Source: JBDSLU01 sp039916225
GTDB lineage: Bacteria > Acidobacteriota > Vicinamibacteria > Vicinamibacterales > Vicinamibacteraceae
Length of the DNA: 9,507 nucleotides
Reading direction: 5' to 3'
Assembly (NCBI GenBank): GCA_039916225.1
Contig: JBDSLU010000461.1
Span: forward strand, 1-9,507
In this document: in pieces, positions 1-6,539 of the stretch
Position numbering within the stretch: the first letter of the stretch is position 1
How the letters are laid out: each line of letters opens with the position of its first letter
The notes under the pieces: generated by a model
The model's database searches: none
Told to the model about the DNA's origin: nothing
Seen by the model: the letters and a program-made list of their open reading frames with translations, nothing else
Position numbers and translations under genes: made by a program

Positions 1-1100
1 AGAACCTCGGCCACGAACGGGCCGCCGGGCACGATCTCCCGTGCGGTCGGCGTGGCCCCGGCCAGTGCCATGACCGCCACGGCGGCCACGGCGCCGAGCG
101 TCATCCGTACCCAGGGGCCGGGGGAGCGGCGGTTCCGGGCGGCATCGAGCGCGGCCAGCAATCGGCCTTCGAGCTGGCTCGGACGCGCCATGCTCAGGGC
201 GAGGACCGGCGCCCGACGTCCTCCGAGCGAATAGGCAATCTCGAGCAGGTGACTGGCGTAGGCGCGCGCCTCGGCGCCGGCAGCCAGCACGCGATCGTCA
301 CAGGCCAGCTCGCGTTCGAGGCGGAGCTGTCGCGCCACCCACCACACGGCGGGATGTGGCCAGTAGGCCGCGCACGCGATCAACGCGACCGTCTGCGTCA
401 GGCAGTCGTAGCGCGCGACGTGCGCGAGCTCGTGCAGGAGCACCGCCCGGCGACGATCGTCCGACCAGAGATCCGCCGTTGCCGGGATGACGATCGCCGG
501 AGCCCACGTGCCGAACGTCATCGGAAGCACGACGTCACGGCTGCGCAGCAGGCGCACCGGTCGTCGCACGCCGAGTTCCGCCGAGGCGTCCGCGACCAGT
601 TCGATCCACGGACCATCGCGCACCTCGGCGGCCCGCGCCGCCAGACGTCGCGTGCGCCAGTGGTGGAGGGCGAGTGACAGCAGCACCGCGGTGAAGCCCA
701 CGACGTAGATGCCGAGCGCGGCCATCCACGCGGAGACACGCGGAGCGCCGGCGATGGTTGCCTCGTGTCGAGGCGTCGTGAACGGCGCGACGTCGAGCAC
801 CGCTGCCGCGGCGACGCGCTCCGTGTCCGACCTATGGTCGATCGCCGGAGCGGCGGCCAACGCGGTGTCCTGGGCCGCAGGCCCGGCCACCATCACCGAC
901 CAACGCGGAGCCACGCGCCCGGCGAAGGGCAGAACGAGCAGGCTGGCGACGACGAGCGTCCACGTCAGATGGCGTGTGGCGGCAGACGTCCGCCCGTGCC
1001 AAAGCCTCTGCAGGAGCGCGGCAGCAGCCAGGATCGCGGTCGCCTTGAGGGCGAGCCACACCATGGCGGAGAACGGCGTGTCGGCGAGGAACAGATTCAT
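1..1100 (-). CDS. M56-family (BlaR1-like) membrane metallopeptidase, C-terminus beyond window
   Basis: The frame is open from an ATG at 1100 to the left edge without a stop, giving at least 366 residues. The N-terminal part has hydrophobic segments at about residues 13-30, 44-62 and 123-144, as expected for a membrane-embedded sensor protease. The zinc site HELAH is at residues 223-227 (bases 420-434) and is followed by ERELACDD, with E262/E264 able to supply the third zinc ligand; this layout is typical of M56 peptidases. A further hydrophobic stretch lies near the visible end. Known members cleave a BlaI-type repressor, or control its cleavage, in response to an extracellular signal. The start ATG overlaps the repressor's TGA (ATGA, 1097-1100), so the two are probably translationally coupled. 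No beta-lactamase target gene is in view, so the signal and output are unknown. The C-terminal sensor domain, if any, lies outside the window. Confidence 0.9.
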   Translation of the reverse strand, partial: MNLFLADTPFSAMVWLALKATAILAAAALLQRLWHGRTSAATRHLTWTLVVASLLVLPFAGRVAPRWSVMVAGPAAQDTALAAAPAIDHRSDTERVAAAAVLDVAPFTTPRHEATIAGAPRVSAWMAALGIYVVGFTAVLLSLALHHWRTRRLAARAAEVRDGPWIELVADASAELGVRRPVRLLRSRDVVLPMTFGTWAPAIVIPATADLWSDDRRRAVLLHELAHVARYDCLTQTVALIACAAYWPHPAVWWVARQLRLERELACDDRVLAAGAEARAYASHLLEIAYSLGGRRAPVLALSMARPSQLEGRLLAALDAARNRRSPGPWVRMTLGAVAAVAVMALAGATPTAREIVPGGPFVAEV

Positions 1101-1534
1101 CGTTCATCTCCCTGCGCGCGGGCGCGCTTCAGCAGGCTGCTCAGACGCGTGTACTCGGCCTCGGAGAGCGACGACGAGGATTCGAGGAGCGCGGCGACGA
1201 CGGACCCCGGCGATCCGTTGAAGAAGGTGCGGACCAGTTGCGCGAGTGCGGACTTGCTCGCCTCGTCCAGGTCGACGGCGGGGAAGTAGGCGAATCGTGG
1301 CCCGTCGTACTCGCGGCCGATGAGGCCCCGGTCGATCATGATGTCGAGCAGCTTGCGCACGCTGGAGGGGCTCGGCGCCTCGGGCAGCTCGGCGCGGATC
1401 TCCTCGACCGTCGCGCGGCGACGGCGATACACGATCGCCATGATCTGGCTTTCACGGCGGGTGAGGTCGACGTACGTGTGCTTCGGCATCGGCAGGGGAC
1501 TGGTGTTGGAGGCAAGGGCGAAAACATTCGCCAT
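1097..1534 (-). CDS. BlaI/MecI/CopY-family transcriptional repressor
   Basis: This 145-aa protein (130 aa from the second Met) has the family's N-terminal winged helix. LTRRESQIM opens the domain, a recognition-helix region with SPSSVRKLLDIM follows, and then comes the wing sequence GLIGREYDGPRFAYFP. The C-terminal part, about residues 88-145, should form the dimerisation helices. BlaI proteins bind DNA as dimers and are inactivated by their M56 partner, which here is the overlapping downstream gene. The start is uncertain. Family members usually begin a few residues before LTRRE, which favours the ATG at 1489 (MPKHTY). However, a predicted promoter would start transcription at about 1533, so the ATG at 1534 could be read from a leaderless mRNA. 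Neither start has a convincing SD. Dyads at 1518-1550 suggest autorepression. Confidence 0.9.
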   Translation of the reverse strand: MANVFALASNTSPLPMPKHTYVDLTRRESQIMAIVYRRRRATVEEIRAELPEAPSPSSVRKLLDIMIDRGLIGREYDGPRFAYFPAVDLDEASKSALAQLVRTFFNGSPGSVVAALLESSSSLSEAEYTRLSSLLKRARAQGDER

Positions 1535-1550
1535 GCGCGAAGATATTCGC
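1518..1550. promoter_or_regulatory. Tandem dyads GCGAA-N4-TTCGC, candidate BlaI operator
   Basis: Two palindromes of the same form lie side by side: GCGAAaacaTTCGC (1518-1531) and GCGAAgataTTCGC (1537-1550). Their centres are 19 bp apart, close to two helical turns. The upstream one overlaps the predicted -10 of the BlaI promoter and the other covers the start region. BlaI-family proteins bind dyads over their own promoters, so autorepression is the likely role. Binding by this protein is inferred; the repeats are directly visible. Confidence 0.6.
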
Positions 1551-1569
1551 CACGCGGTGCCGTTGTCAA
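1540..1569 (-). promoter_or_regulatory. Sigma70-type promoter for the BlaI/M56 operon
   Basis: On the minus strand a perfect TTGACA -35 (1569-1564) is followed after 18 bp by TATCTT (1545-1540), which matches four of six -10 consensus positions. Transcription would start near 1533, almost at the upstream ATG. The -10 lies inside one of the putative BlaI dyads. Confidence 0.5.
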
Positions 1570-1576
1570 GCCCCGC

Positions 1577-1605
1577 TTGACAACCTTGCGCGGACGATTT
1601 AATTT
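1577..1605 (+). promoter_or_regulatory. Sigma70-type promoter for the HTH/SRPBCC operon
   Basis: A perfect TTGACA (1577-1582) is followed by a 17-bp spacer and TAATTT (1600-1605). The predicted start near 1612 leaves about 20 nt of leader before the ATG at 1632. The -35 is the right arm of a 9-bp inverted repeat whose left arm is the -35 of the divergent promoter. Confidence 0.6.
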
Positions 1606-1610
1606 GTCCG
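1591..1610. promoter_or_regulatory. Imperfect 20-bp palindrome over the -10, possible autoregulatory operator
   Basis: CGGAC (1591-1595) and GTCCG (1606-1610) are perfect arms around the A/T-rich centre that contains the -10 TAATTT. Inside, three of the five centre pairs also match. A repressor bound here would block the plus-strand promoter. The HTH protein encoded next is the natural candidate, but this is inferred from position only. Confidence 0.35.
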
Positions 1611-1631
1611 TATCAGCCAAGAGAGTTCGGA

Positions 1632-2264
1632 ATGGGCGCCAAGCACCTCGACATCATCGACGACCCGGCCCGCGCCCGCGTGGCCCTGCAGCCGATCCGG
1701 TTGCGGCTCCTGCATCTGCTCGATCGCCCGCAGTCGGCGCCGCAAGTCGCCAAGGCCATCGGCATGCCCCGGCAGCGGGTGCTCTACCACCTGCGGACGC
1801 TCGAGGCGCAGCAGCTGGTCGAGGCGCGCGACCACGGCAGCGTTGGCCGCCGCATCGATCGCTCCTACGTCCGCACGGCGACGTCCTACGCCATCGCCCC
1901 GAAGACGCTGGGAGGGGTCGCCGTCGATACGCGGACCATCGCCGACGCCTTTTCCTCTGCCTACCTGTCGGCCGTGGCGGGCCGGGCGCTGAACGACCTT
2001 GCCGCGCTCGGCCGGGCCGCCGCCATTCGCGGCAAGCGCGTGCCCACGATCACGTTGGAAACCGAGGTGCGGTTTGCGACACCGGCCGATCAGCAGCGGT
2101 TTGCCGACGAGCTCACCACGGCGATGACCACGCTGGCCGCCAAGTATCACCACCCCGACGCGGCAAAGGGCCGCACGTTCCGGGTCTTCGCGTGCGGCCA
2201 CCCGTCTGTGCCGTCACGCGCGGCCGAACCCGACGGCGGCCAGCCCGCCATGGAGGCGAAGTGA
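1632..2264 (+). CDS. Winged-helix (ArsR/HTH_20-like) transcriptional regulator
   Basis: This 210-aa protein has an N-terminal winged helix at about residues 12-90. LQPIRLRLLHLL and the segment PQVAKAIGMPRQRVLYHLRTLE give the usual helix-turn-helix, and SYVRTATSYAI forms the wing end. The C-terminal 110 residues are alpha-rich and look like a dimerisation or regulatory domain without a recognisable ligand site; no metal-binding CxC motif of classical ArsR sensors is visible. A purine-rich SD (AGAGAG, about 1619-1624) precedes the ATG. The stop overlaps the GTG start of the SRPBCC gene (GTGA), so the two are cotranslated. Pairs of this HTH type with AHSA1/SRPBCC proteins are common in bacteria, where the HTH protein often controls its own operon. 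A 20-bp imperfect palindrome over its -10 is a candidate autoregulatory site. Confidence 0.85.
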   Translation: MGAKHLDIIDDPARARVALQPIRLRLLHLLDRPQSAPQVAKAIGMPRQRVLYHLRTLEAQQLVEARDHGSVGRRIDRSYVRTATSYAIAPKTLGGVAVDTRTIADAFSSAYLSAVAGRALNDLAALGRAAAIRGKRVPTITLETEVRFATPADQQRFADELTTAMTTLAAKYHHPDAAKGRTFRVFACGHPSVPSRAAEPDGGQPAMEAK

Positions 2265-3067
2265 CCGACGACCGCACGTCCACCGACCGCAAGGTCGATC
2301 TGACCATCGACATCGACGCCACACTCGAAGAGGTCTGGCAGGCCCTGACGACGGGCGACGGCATCGCCCGCTGGTTCGCGCCGCACGCCGCCGTGACGCC
2401 GGGCGAAGGCGGCAGCGTCAGCGTCGGCTGGGATCCGAAGGAGATGTGGTCGCAGCCGATTACGGTGTGGGAGCCGCAGCGACGGATGCAAACCGCCAGT
2501 GAGATGCCGTCGGCCGACGGCCGCATGGTGCGCCTCGCCGTCGACTATCACCTGGAGGTCCAGGGCGGCCGCGTGCGGGTCCGCCTGGTGCACTCCGGCT
2601 TCGACGACAGCTCCTGGGACGACTACATCGACGGGCTCGAGGCTGGCTGGTCCTACTTCCTGTTCAACCTGAAGCACGCCATCGAACGTCATCGCGGCGT
2701 CGAGCGGTTGCAGCAGTCAGCACGCTTCCGCACCACGGCGCGCGCTGGCGAGGACCATCCGATCTTCGGCGCGACGGGTTTGCGCGTGCAGCCTCCCATT
2801 GGCGGACTGCGGCCGGGTGACGCCTGTCGTGTCGCACTGGGTAGCGTCGAGGTCGACGCCACGGTGGCGGTGCGGCACGCATCGCGCACCATCGCCTTCG
2901 TCGTGCCGGCGTGGAACGACGCGCTGCTGTTCGTCGAACGCGAAGGAATGAAGGAGACGCATCACATGGGCGTCTGGCTGTCCCTCTACGGCGTGCCCGA
3001 AACGGCCGCGGCGCCGCTGCGGCAGGGACTGGCCGACCTGGAGGCGGCGCTCAGCGTGCGAGACTGA
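2261..3067 (+). CDS. SRPBCC (AHSA1/START-like) domain protein
   Basis: This is a 268-aa protein. The start is the GTG at 2261, four bases after a clear GGAGG (2252-2256); it overlaps the previous stop. The frame stays open far upstream, but that extension has no domain sense. Residues about 10-150 match the SRPBCC/AHSA1 fold: IDIDATLEEVWQALTTGDGIARWFAP at the start, a WDP-containing strand, then VRLVHSGF and a long C-terminal helix with WSYFLFNLKHAIERH. Residues about 165-268 look like a second, weaker half of similar type with few conserved landmarks. SRPBCC proteins enclose hydrophobic ligands in a deep pocket, but no ligand can be predicted here. Coupling to the HTH gene suggests they act in one response. 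The 3' end overlaps the tail of the convergent M61 pseudogene by 17 bp. Confidence 0.85.
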   Translation: MTDDRTSTDRKVDLTIDIDATLEEVWQALTTGDGIARWFAPHAAVTPGEGGSVSVGWDPKEMWSQPITVWEPQRRMQTASEMPSADGRMVRLAVDYHLEVQGGRVRVRLVHSGFDDSSWDDYIDGLEAGWSYFLFNLKHAIERHRGVERLQQSARFRTTARAGEDHPIFGATGLRVQPPIGGLRPGDACRVALGSVEVDATVAVRHASRTIAFVVPAWNDALLFVEREGMKETHHMGVWLSLYGVPETAAAPLRQGLADLEAALSVRD

Positions 3068-4223
3068 CTCGCCGCGCCGCGATTCCGGTCAACAGGTCGG
3101 CGGCGGCGGCCACCCGTTCCAGGTGGGGGTAGCGGAGCCCCCCGTGGTAATCCACGCTGACCGTCTTGAAGTAGCCCACAACAAGTCGTCCTTCATCGGC
3201 CGCTCGTAGCCGCCGGTGACGAGCCCGGCCGGGCGCCGGGCCTTGCCGTTCCAGGAGTGGAAGAACTCGTGTGGCAGCAGCAGGCTGCTCCGCTGGCGGC
3301 GTCGTCGTCGACGAACGTGTTCTCGGCCACCCGGTCGTCGGCGCACTCATGGTGCTCGACGCCGAAGGCGCCGAGATTGTCGCTGAGCGTCAGCAGCCAG
3401 TGATACTTGCGATAGTGGCCGACGCCGCCGAAGACCGCCCGTTCCTCGAGCACGATCCGCCGGTAAATCTCGATGCGCGACGGGGGGAACTGCAGCGCCC
3501 ACTCGCTGTCCGCGACGGCGTCGATGACGTGCTCGCCCACCGGCGACGAGGCTGGCCACAGCGTGATGCTCCGCAAGTGCTGGCCGAGCAGCACCGGGTG
3601 GTCGTTGAGCATCTCGAGCGACGTCGGCGCATAGCGAACGGTATCGCCGTCGACCGAGGCGACGTCGAGGGCGCCGCCGTGCTTCCAGCCGGCAGGGGCG
3701 CGTAGCGTCGCCGTCACGGTGATCGACGCCGGGCTCTCGCCGGCCGGATAGAGGCCGACCGTGTACCAGTTGATGACGGCGATTTTGGAATTCGTCGATG
3801 GCAGCGTGCCGAATGCCCCGCCCGAGAACGGCACGACGTAGTCGTACGTGGCCGTCAGGGTCTTGGCATCGGCCGGCACCGCGAACGCGAACGCGTTCGT
3901 CTCGACCAGGTCGCGCCGCCATTCGAGCTCGCGGCCGTCGGCGAAGATGTGGAGGCCCGTCAGGTTGGCGATCGGGCCGGAGGCCATGTGCTCGCCCGGA
4001 ATCCACTTGGATAGAAGAGCGACATCGGGCCGGCTTTCGCCGGCATCGACATGGTGGCGTGCAGGATCTTCAGCGGTGCATCGGACGCATCGACGTCGAG
4101 CGTGATGGCGGACCCTGTCGGACGGGGGGCGGCCACCTGACCGGCGGCACCGGACCCGACCGCCGTGGCCACGACGGCGAGCGCCATGGCCAGTACTCGA
4201 AACGTCGATAGCCGTCCGGTCAT
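3051..4223 (-). pseudogene. M61-family (glycyl aminopeptidase-like) exported peptidase, frameshifted and truncated
   Basis: The N-terminus reads well from an ATG at 4223 preceded by AAGGTGG; a GTG at 4238 is an alternative. It has a signal peptide (LSTFRVLAMALAVVATAVGS). M61 landmarks then appear in successive frames: SLFYP, KWIPGEH, GVEHHE, the zinc site HEFFHSWNGK (HEFFH at 3257-3271), and GGYERPMKDDLLW. To join them, one base must be added at about 4008/4009, about 3288 and about 3174-3180. All three shifts go in the same direction. After DDLLW the family normally continues with an EGLT-type helix and some 200 more residues. Here about 40 unrelated residues precede a stop at 3051, so the repaired product would be near 390 aa against a usual length of roughly 550-650. 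Sequencing error could explain single shifts but not the missing C-terminus. The ancestral product would have been a periplasmic or secreted peptidase. Confidence 0.8.
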
Positions 4224-4337
4224 GTCCACCTTGGTCACACGAATGCCTGCTCACGCCACCCGCCAGCGGTCCGCGCCTGCCGCGACGGTGTCAGACTACG
4301 CTGAAACCGCTCAGCTGCGGGGAGCCGAGACCGGGGC

Positions 4338-4632
4338 TCATGACGGACAGGTCGATGCGGGAGCCGGTGGCAGCGCGGGCAGGATGAAGTCGAGCGGCAG
4401 GCGCTCCGGCGGATTGATCGAGCGGTCGTTGTAGCGCCCGCTGACCACGGTCACGACAGTCCGCTGCGCACGCAGCACGAAGATGCGTTGCATGCCGTTC
4501 CCGACAGCCGTCGGCACCTCGACGACGCAGCACCTGGCGCCGGTTCCACTGGCGGTCGTGCAGGAGCGGCACGTGCGCCGACGAGGACCAGTGTGGTGTG
4601 TCAGCGGGGCCGATGTCCACATCCGGCGGCAT
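4338..4632 (-). pseudogene. Relic of a class-C beta-lactamase-like serine hydrolase, C-terminal part
   Basis: Two pieces in different frames resemble the end of the serine hydrolase (beta-lactamase class C) family. Upstream, at about 4630-4525, one frame gives WSSSAHV and LLHDRQWNRRQVL, like the family's stretch that ends in DGxWNGRxVL. Downstream, at about 4515-4338, another frame gives VEVPTAVGNGMQRIFVL, VVTVVSGRYND and LPLDFILPALP, like the terminal GNGGQRxFVVP...VTAGNYN...ILPAL. The region normally between them (YGYxWW and its surroundings) is missing. The catalytic SxxK part is not found upstream, where stop codons and the plus-strand gene begin. It sits just upstream of the M61 pseudogene on the same strand, so both may come from one operon. 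The call rests on motif memory; no alignment was run. Confidence 0.55.
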
Positions 4633-4715
4633 CCGTCGCGATCATCAACAGTGCGCGGAATACGGCCTACTTCAGGGCCACGCGCCCTGGACACGACACG
4701 TGCGAAGGAAGTCCC

Positions 4716-5102
4716 ATGCCGACCATCACCAACGCTACGCTGAACCTCACCACCGTCAACGACAACGTGACCGCCGACGTCACGTTCAACGCCGTCTTCA
4801 CGCGTTTCGAAAGGAATCTCGCCGATCTGGGTATGACCTTCGACCGGCATGTCGACATCATCGCCGTCGATGGGACCTCGACGACTGTGCTGACCAGCTT
4901 CGATCCGACCAATCTTCCCGTGACGGCCGGCGCCGGCTCGCTGACCATCCCGGTGTCCCTGTCGGTCACCAAGCCCCGCTCGTTCTTTCAGGAAGACACG
5001 GACAACGACGAGATCGGCTGCAACATCCGGATCCACTCGCAGGGATTTCCGCCGGTCTTCACGCCGGATTTCTTCACCATCCAGCGCGTGCTGGTCGGGT
5101 AG
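4716..5102 (+). CDS. Small conserved-looking protein of unknown function, beta-rich
   Basis: This is a 128-aa protein. The ATG at 4716 follows a good SD (GAAGGAAG, 4704-4711). The frame is open upstream to 4488, but that part overlaps the hydrolase relic and lacks a ribosome site. There is no signal peptide, membrane segment or catalytic motif. The sequence alternates Thr, Val, Asn and Asp (TITNATLNLTTVNDNVTADVTF) and continues with several short predicted strands, so it is likely a beta-sandwich of roughly immunoglobulin-like size. It has a single Cys (IGCNIRI) and ends in FTIQRVLVG. I do not recognise a named family. It stands alone, flanked by pseudogenes on one side and a convergent peroxiredoxin gene on the other, so context says little about its job. 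Confidence 0.75.
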   Translation: MPTITNATLNLTTVNDNVTADVTFNAVFTRFERNLADLGMTFDRHVDIIAVDGTSTTVLTSFDPTNLPVTAGAGSLTIPVSLSVTKPRSFFQEDTDNDEIGCNIRIHSQGFPPVFTPDFFTIQRVLVG

Positions 5103-5121
5103 GCGTCACCAGGCACGGGGG

Positions 5122-5153
5122 ACGTCCGGCTGGCTGTGACGCCGGCTGGACGT
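5122..5153. terminator. Hairpin between convergent genes, probable bidirectional terminator
   Basis: A 13-nt arm (5122-5134) pairs fully with 5141-5153 around a 6-nt loop if two G-U pairs are allowed. It lies just after the stop of the plus gene (5102) and just before the 3' end of the minus-strand peroxiredoxin gene (5183). No T-tract follows, which is usual in high-GC genomes. Confidence 0.5.
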
Positions 5154-5182
5154 TCTCCGCTGCGCGGCGGCGATGACGCGGC

Positions 5183-5782
5183 TCAGGAGGGCATGGCGGC
5201 GATCGCCTTCAGCACGACCTCGGCGGCCACGCGATCGCCGTGGCCCCGACTGGTCTGCACGAAGGTCACGACACCGCGCCTGTCGATCACGAACGTCGCC
5301 GGGTAGGCGGTCTCGTCGGGCGCGGCCCAGCGCAGGCCGTAGGCGTTGGTGAAGGTGTAGTCCGGATCGAGCAGGACTCGAAAGGCGCCGGGCATCGGTC
5401 GGCTCGCGACAAAGGACTGGGCGTGCTGCTGCAGCCCGTCGGTCGGCCCAGGGTAGATGAACAGCACACGCGCACCGCTCTGCTCGAAGCGCTTGGCGTT
5501 GGCCAGGTAATCGGCGAACTGCCGGGTGCAGAACGGGCAATCGTAGCCGGGCCAGCCCCGGAGCACAGTTACCACCACGGGCCCACGCGCTACCTCGTCC
5601 GACAGCCGCACCGCGCCGCCGTCGAGCGACTGGAGCGCGAAGTCGGCCGCCTTTCGCCCGACGGCCGGCGTCGACCCCTTCGCCGGCGCGGGCTGCGCTG
5701 CTGCCCCGAGCCACGACAACGCGATAGCCACCAGGGCAACTGCGCCGATCCTGCACACCGCGTTTCGCGTCCGCTTCGTCAT
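5183..5782 (-). CDS. Exported peroxiredoxin-like (AhpC/TSA, redoxin) protein
   Basis: The protein has 199 aa from the ATG at 5782, which sits 8 nt after AGGGG (5795-5791). GTG codons at 5785 and 5791 are possible but too close to that SD. The N-terminus is a signal peptide (TRNAVCRIGAVALVAIALSWLGAAA), so it should act outside the cytoplasm. Residues about 40-199 form a thioredoxin-fold redoxin domain: VGRKAADFALQSLDGG at the start, then GWPGYDCPFC with C82-P-F-C85 in the peroxidatic position, and PATFVIDRRG with the cis-proline P161. AhpC/TSA proteins reduce peroxides or act as thiol oxidoreductases; a CxxC at this site is compatible with either. It is divergent from the ECF sigma gene (177 bp between starts), which hints at an oxidative-stress role. 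No copy of the putative ECF promoter is seen on its strand. Confidence 0.85.
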   Translation of the reverse strand: MTKRTRNAVCRIGAVALVAIALSWLGAAAQPAPAKGSTPAVGRKAADFALQSLDGGAVRLSDEVARGPVVVTVLRGWPGYDCPFCTRQFADYLANAKRFEQSGARVLFIYPGPTDGLQQHAQSFVASRPMPGAFRVLLDPDYTFTNAYGLRWAAPDETAYPATFVIDRRGVVTFVQTSRGHGDRVAAEVVLKAIAAMPS

Positions 5783-5895
5783 CACGTTCACCCCTATCGC
5801 TGTGATGCCGATGGTCGTGCGCAGGTTTCGTTGCCGCTGAATGTCGCGAAGTACGGCCTGACAGTCCGCGACCGGCCGGCGCCGACTCGGCCGCG

Positions 5896-5922
5896 GGAAT
5901 ATTCCAGCGGGTGGCCGGTATC
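5896..5922 (+). promoter_or_regulatory. Putative ECF-type promoter of the sigma gene
   Basis: GGAATAT (5896-5902), a 15-bp spacer and GTATC (5918-5922) form a -35/-10 pair of the kind used by ECF sigma factors. The same elements with the same spacing occur before the lactonase gene at 8198-8224. Transcription would begin about 5929, giving a leader of some 30 nt before the ATG at 5959. This rules against the GTG at 5911, which lies inside the promoter. The -35 is part of a perfect palindrome, GGAATATTCC (5896-5905). Confidence 0.65.
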
Positions 5923-5958
5923 ATCCAACCGGACGGACGTGTCACGACTGCCAGGCTG

Positions 5959-6537
5959 ATGAGCGACCACGACTCCGGCGCGTCGAACGACGTGTGGACT
6001 GCCTTCGAGGCGGAGGCGATGCCGCACGCCGATCGCCTGTTCCGCTTGGCGATGTGGTGGGAGCGCGATCGCCGCGAAGCCGAGGATCTCGTCCAGGACA
6101 CGCTCGTCCAGGCGCTGCAGTCGTTCCACCGCTTCACGTCCGGCACCAACTGCCGCGCCTGGCTCATCTCCATCCTCCAGCACGTACGCAGCAACCGCCG
6201 CCGGTCCAAGTTGCGTCATCCCACCGTCGACGATGCCGATCAACGGCTCGCCGAGACGCTGCCCTTCCTTCCGCCCGTCCCGCAACAGATCACCGACGAA
6301 GACGTGCTCTCGGCGCTGCGCGGAATACCCGAGCCGCATCAGGACATCATCCTGTTATGCGACATCGAGGAGCTGACCTACAAGCAGATCGCCGAGGTCC
6401 TCGGCATCCCGATGGGTACGGTGATGTCCCGCCTCCATCGCGGGCGAGCCTTGTTGCGGCAGCGCATGGGCTCCATGCGCGCCCGCGCTGAACAGTCGGC
6501 TGTCATCGATCACCCATCCTCGGGAGGAGCAGGCTAG
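5959..6537 (+). CDS. ECF-family RNA polymerase sigma factor
   Basis: The 192-aa protein has sigma region 2 at residues about 16-84 (DRLFRLAMWW, AEDLVQDTLVQAL, then WLISILQHVRSNRRR) and region 4 at about 114-168 (LRGIPEPHQDIILLCDIEELTYKQIA and GIPMGTVMSRLHRGRALLRQ). The short acidic linker between them is typical of ECF factors. The ATG at 5959 is chosen because the alternative GTG at 5911 lies within the predicted promoter; its SD is weak (CAGG). The downstream anti-sigma gene starts 2 bp after its stop, so they form one operon. The protein should direct RNA polymerase to GGAATAT-N15-GTATC promoters, including its own; this target assignment is inferred from the repeated motif. The C-terminal tail of about 24 residues (Ala/Arg/Ser/Gly) is variable in this family. 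Confidence 0.92.
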   Translation: MSDHDSGASNDVWTAFEAEAMPHADRLFRLAMWWERDRREAEDLVQDTLVQALQSFHRFTSGTNCRAWLISILQHVRSNRRRSKLRHPTVDDADQRLAETLPFLPPVPQQITDEDVLSALRGIPEPHQDIILLCDIEELTYKQIAEVLGIPMGTVMSRLHRGRALLRQRMGSMRARAEQSAVIDHPSSGGAG

Positions 6538-6539
6538 TC

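Noticed and set aside
1238..2260. Upstream extension of the SRPBCC reading frame to a 609-residue protein
   Set aside because: It crosses the BlaI gene, two promoters and the HTH gene in another frame, is Arg/Pro/Ala-rich without domain sense, and a clear SD marks the GTG at 2261.
4656..4682. GGAATAC upstream of the 4716 gene as another ECF promoter
   Set aside because: No GTATC follows at 15 bp or nearby, so the match is limited to a partial -35.
4641..5036. Minus-strand frame continuing upstream from the hydrolase relic to 5036
   Set aside because: The part above about 4632 is antisense to the intact 4716 gene and shows no serine hydrolase motifs, including no SxxK.
5911..5958. GTG start that would extend the sigma factor by 16 residues
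   Set aside because: It falls inside the predicted promoter, between -35 and -10, so it would not be in the mRNA.
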